DNA from: Clostridium sartagoforme
Lineage (GTDB): Bacteria > Bacillota > Clostridia > Clostridiales > Clostridiaceae
DNA length: 64,000 nucleotides
Assembly (NCBI RefSeq): GCF_004794105.1
Contig: NZ_SRYR01000003.1
Coordinates: 1 to 64,000, forward strand
Direction of reading: 5' to 3'
The notes under the pieces are model-generated. The model had not been told where the DNA came from, did no database searches, and saw nothing but the letters and a program-made list of their open reading frames with translations. Positions 60,890 through 64,000 of the stretch are shown in pieces (position 1 is the first letter of the stretch; each line of letters begins with the position of its first letter). Made by a program: the position numbers and the translations under genes.

Positions 60890-62218
60890 ATGGGTTTTAA
60901 AAAATTACTTTCACTAGCATTAGTTAGTGTTATGACTACATCATTAATAGCTTGCGGAAAATCAGAAGAAAAAAGTGGAGAATCAAATAGTAAAATCGTT
61001 GTGTGGAGTTTAGCAGATGATTTAAAAACTTTTGCAGAGTATTATGAGGAAAAAAATCCAGGTAAGGAAGTTGAAGTTACTGTTATAGCCCCAGCAGATT
61101 ATGCCACTAAATTAACAACAGCTTTAAGAGGTAAAGCAAATGTGCCTGATATTATAGTTGGGGAACCACAAATGTTACCGAATTTCTTTGAAGCAGGATT
61201 TTTTGAAGACTTAACTCAAGATCCATATAATGCAGATGAATATAAAGACAAGTTAGTAGACTATGTTTATAAAGCAGGATCAGATGAAGATGGCGTTTTA
61301 AGAGCTTTAACATATCAAACAACTCCAGGTGGAATAACTTATCGTAGAGATATAGCAAAAGAAGTTTGGGGAAATGATGATCCAGATTTTATTGCAGAAA
61401 AGTTTAAAGATGTTGCAACAATAGTAGAAACGGGTAGAGAGTTAAAAACAAAAGGATATAGAGTATTTACAGACACAGGAAGTTTAAGATGGTTTGTATA
61501 TGGAAATGATGCAGAACCTTGGGTTAAAGATAATAAATTAATGATGACAGATTCTAGATTAGAATATTTAGATGCAGCTGTAACTTTATATCAAGATAAA
61601 TTGACAGCTTTTGCGCCTGAATGGTCAGCAGCTTGGTATGCATCAATGAATGGTGGAATTCCAGTAGATGCACAATGGCAAGAGTTAGATGAAGTAGATA
61701 AAAATGCAGAGCAAACAGAAGTATTTTCATATGCTTTACCAACTTGGGGAACTTTAATACTTAGAGATAATGCTAAAGATACAGCAGGAAAGTTTGGTGT
61801 AACTACAGGACCAAATTCTTACTTCTCAGGTGGAACATTTATAGGAATTAGTAGTTATAGTCAAAATAAAGAAGCTGCATGGGATTTTCTTAAATTCTGT
61901 ACTTTAGATGAAGAAGTAGCACAATGGTGGATAGAAAAATCAAATGGAGATGTAGTTGCATTAAAATCAGTATTAGAAGCTAATAAGGATTATGAGAACC
62001 CAGCATTAGGTGGACAAAAATCATATGATTTCTGGTTAGAAGAAGCAGAAAAAGTAGATTATAGTCTAAAGACAAAATATGATGATCAAATAGATAAATT
62101 TTTTGGACAAGCTATAGAATCTGTACAAAAGGGAGAAAAAACAAAAGAAGCTGGCTTGAAAGAATTTTATAATAACGTAAAAACAGTTTATCCAGAAATA
62201 GAAGTTCCGAAGAATTAA
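60890..62218 (+). CDS. ABC transporter sugar-binding lipoprotein
   Basis: A 442-residue family 1 extracellular solute-binding protein. The lipobox LIAC places Cys22 as the lipid-modified residue. Motifs: VWSLADDLKTFAEYYEEKNP, VPDIIVGEP, FSGGTFIGISSYSQNKEAAW. Aromatic residues scattered through the cleft suit an oligosaccharide. GAGGAGG precedes the ATG. It is the first gene of a MalEFG-type operon; no ATPase is in the window, so it may lie downstream or be a shared MsmK. The sugar is not known. Confidence 0.93.
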   Translation: MGFKKLLSLALVSVMTTSLIACGKSEEKSGESNSKIVVWSLADDLKTFAEYYEEKNPGKEVEVTVIAPADYATKLTTALRGKANVPDIIVGEPQMLPNFFEAGFFEDLTQDPYNADEYKDKLVDYVYKAGSDEDGVLRALTYQTTPGGITYRRDIAKEVWGNDDPDFIAEKFKDVATIVETGRELKTKGYRVFTDTGSLRWFVYGNDAEPWVKDNKLMMTDSRLEYLDAAVTLYQDKLTAFAPEWSAAWYASMNGGIPVDAQWQELDEVDKNAEQTEVFSYALPTWGTLILRDNAKDTAGKFGVTTGPNSYFSGGTFIGISSYSQNKEAAWDFLKFCTLDEEVAQWWIEKSNGDVVALKSVLEANKDYENPALGGQKSYDFWLEEAEKVDYSLKTKYDDQIDKFFGQAIESVQKGEKTKEAGLKEFYNNVKTVYPEIEVPKN

Positions 62219-62234
62219 TTATTAATTTTTCATT

Positions 62235-62262
62235 GGGCTGTCCTTGTGGCAGCCCTTTAATA
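62235..62262 (+). terminator. Intercistronic hairpin between binding protein and permease
   Basis: GGGCTG (62235-62240) pairs with CAGCCC (62250-62255), followed by TTTAATAT. A partial terminator at this place normally lowers permease levels relative to the binding protein. Confidence 0.65.
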
Positions 62263-62279
62263 TAGATAGGAGTGAAGAT

Positions 62280-63209
62280 ATGAGGCTTAAAAATGAAAGA
62301 AGTATGAAAGGAATAAATAATGTAAATAAATTAGGATATTTATTTATACTTCCCTTTTTGATTGTATTTATAGTTTTTAGTATATATCCAATATTAAGAA
62401 CTTTATATTTAAGTTTTACTAACTTTAGTGGATATGGAGAAGCAGAATTTATAGGATTTCAAAATTATATTCGTTTAGCAAAGGATAGCATATTTTGGAC
62501 TGCTTTATTGAATACAGTAAAAATATGGTCAATAAGTATAGTACTTCAATTAGGGTTAGCATTCTTATTAACAATTATATTTAGTGATATGAAATATAAG
62601 GTTAAAGGTCTTAGTATATTTAGAGCATTATTTTACTTACCTAATTTAATAGCAGCTACTTCAGTAGCATTTCTATTTGCAGCATTACTTGATTGGCAAT
62701 TTGGTACATTAAATCAAATGCTTGTAGACTTTGGAATAATAAGTACGAAAATAAACTGGCTAGGTCAACCAGGAACTGCTGTCTTAGTTGTTGCAGTTAT
62801 AGGAGCTTGGATGTGGTTTGGAAATTCATTTTTAGTATTAATGGCAGGTGTTCAAGGGATTTCAAAGGATTATTATGAAGCAGCAACAATAGATGGAGCT
62901 GGCAGATGGACAATATTTACGAAAATAACATTACCACTTTTAAAACCTATATTATTATATGTTGCAATTACATCTTTAATAGGAGGACTTCAAATATTTG
63001 ATATACCATTCTTAATTACAGATGGAATAGGGGGCCCATCAGGTGCATTAAACACTTCAGTTATGTATTTATATAATACAGCCTTCAAATTTAACAATGT
63101 AGGATATGCAGCAGCTATTGCTTATGGATTATTCTTCATAATAGCAATATGTTCAGCATTTACATTTAAATCAATGTATGGAAAAGAAAAAAATAAGGAG
63201 GCGAAGTAA
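62280..63209 (+). CDS. ABC sugar transporter permease, MalF type
   Basis: A 309-residue permease with six hydrophobic segments and the ATPase-coupling loop EAATIDGAGRWTIFTKITLP. ATG 62280 follows AGGAG; the frame extends upstream through the hairpin but without a start site. It ends one base before the next permease gene. It forms the heterodimeric channel with the product of 63211. Confidence 0.93.
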   Translation: MRLKNERSMKGINNVNKLGYLFILPFLIVFIVFSIYPILRTLYLSFTNFSGYGEAEFIGFQNYIRLAKDSIFWTALLNTVKIWSISIVLQLGLAFLLTIIFSDMKYKVKGLSIFRALFYLPNLIAATSVAFLFAALLDWQFGTLNQMLVDFGIISTKINWLGQPGTAVLVVAVIGAWMWFGNSFLVLMAGVQGISKDYYEAATIDGAGRWTIFTKITLPLLKPILLYVAITSLIGGLQIFDIPFLITDGIGGPSGALNTSVMYLYNTAFKFNNVGYAAAIAYGLFFIIAICSAFTFKSMYGKEKNKEAK

Positions 63210-63210
63210 T

Positions 63211-64000
63211 ATGGCAACAAAGGTCAAAAAGTCATTAATATATTTATTTTTAATAATTTTAAGTATAACATGTTTAGCGCCTTTTATGATGATGTTAATA
63301 AATGCAACAAGAAGCAATCAAGAGATTATGTCAGGATTTACATTGATTCCAGGAAATTCATTAGGTGATAACTGGGAAATCATGACTCAATATTTCAATA
63401 TTTTTAGAGGGATTGGAAATAGCTTATTTGTATCAGTTTGTGTTACAGCATTAACTGCATATTTTTCAGCTCTAACAGCATATGGCTTTGCAATATATAA
63501 ATTTAAAGGATCCAATTTAATATTTACTATAATTTTAGTTTTAATGATGGTTCCTTCACAACTAGGTCTATTAGGATTTTATGATCTAGTTAATGCAATG
63601 GGACTTATGGATAGTTATTTACCATTAATAATACCAGCAATAGCTAATCCATTTGTTGTATTTTTCTTAAAGCAATATTTACAATCAGTTTTACCAAAAA
63701 CAGTAATAGAGGCAGCCAGAATAGATGGTGCAAGTGAAATAAAAACATTTCATAAAATAGGCCTGCCAATTATGATGCCAGGGATAGCAACTATTGCCAT
63801 AAGTACATTTATAGGATCATGGAATAACTATTTAATACCATTAGTTTTATTATTAAGTCCAGATAAATTTACACTACCAGTAATGATGGCATCTATGAAG
63901 GCTTCAAAAGATATAAGCCAAAATATGGGTGCAACTTACTTAACTGTAGCTATATCAGTGTTACCTATAATGATAGCATTTATGTTCTTCTCAAAATACA
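63211..64000 (+). CDS. ABC sugar transporter permease, MalG type, 3' partial
   Basis: 263 codons are visible before the window end. N-terminal span (~9-30), TLIPGNSLGDNW, then further spans and the coupling loop EAARIDGASEIKTFHKIGLP. AAGGAGG precedes the ATG, and the gene lies one base after the MalF-type permease gene. Typical family length is about 270-280 residues, so only a few codons are missing. Confidence 0.93.
   Translation, partial: MATKVKKSLIYLFLIILSITCLAPFMMMLINATRSNQEIMSGFTLIPGNSLGDNWEIMTQYFNIFRGIGNSLFVSVCVTALTAYFSALTAYGFAIYKFKGSNLIFTIILVLMMVPSQLGLLGFYDLVNAMGLMDSYLPLIIPAIANPFVVFFLKQYLQSVLPKTVIEAARIDGASEIKTFHKIGLPIMMPGIATIAISTFIGSWNNYLIPLVLLLSPDKFTLPVMMASMKASKDISQNMGATYLTVAISVLPIMIAFMFFSKY

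Overview
The window looks like chromosome of a low-GC Gram-positive bacterium of the Clostridium type. The DNA is very AT-rich, arginine is mostly AGA, ribosome binding sites are strong (AGGAGG-like), many genes end in hairpin-plus-T-tract terminators, and there is an LPXTG surface protein with no sign of an outer membrane. No rRNA, tRNA, phage or CRISPR was seen. Naming a species would be a guess.

Layout. 1-2772: 3' part of a wall-anchored protein with two tandem DUF1343 (NamZ exo-N-acetylmuramidase type) domains. 3078-3778: DUF2975 membrane protein plus a small HTH regulator. 4241-8864: lactose/cellobiose-type PTS (IIA, IIB, IIC) with a MupG-type 6-phospho-muramidase and a MurK-type amino-sugar kinase. 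9107-12409: CDF metal exporter, then an ECF sigma/anti-sigma pair. 12996-14291: M18 aminopeptidase. 15006-19788: murQ, murP, a second mupG and murR. 20490-29171: a 2893-residue cyclic beta-1,2-glucan synthase-like protein. 29527-31429: mgsA, TetR regulator, VanZ-like protein. 31612-35059: sigma factor/ABC module with different codon use. 35216-39086: minus-strand MFS transporter, small membrane proteins and a phosphodiesterase. 39660-40716: cassette-like element. 41612-44048: two-component system and a small secreted protein. 44326-50393: chemotaxis receptor, WG-repeat lipoprotein and several small proteins. 50559-57002: HAD phosphatase, manA, ROK kinase, GH1 glycosidase, M28 peptidase. 57824-64000: second chemotaxis receptor, oxidoreductase and a sugar ABC importer cut by the window end.

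The genes suggest peptidoglycan scavenging. The surface DUF1343 protein could release MurNAc-containing products. MurP imports and phosphorylates MurNAc (or MurNAc-GlcNAc), MupG splits MurNAc-6P-GlcNAc, and MurQ converts MurNAc-6P to GlcNAc-6P. A second route joins a Lac-family PTS to another MupG and to MurK, which could phosphorylate the GlcNAc that MupG frees. MurR-type operators are visible upstream of murQ. Other genes serve beta-glucoside and mannose use (GH1, ROK kinase, manA).

The least explained material is intergenic. There are three repeat families: (S) four plus-strand copies of a ~200-nt RNA-like element with compensatory stem changes; (A) at least six full copies of a ~145-nt two-hairpin element with an almost invariant 20-nt loop, plus fragments; (B) two ~220-245-bp near-complete palindromes. 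There is also a 1.04-kb cassette with inverted-repeat ends and flanking direct repeats, a frameshifted Cys-rich micro-ORF, and a gene that appears to start with ATT.
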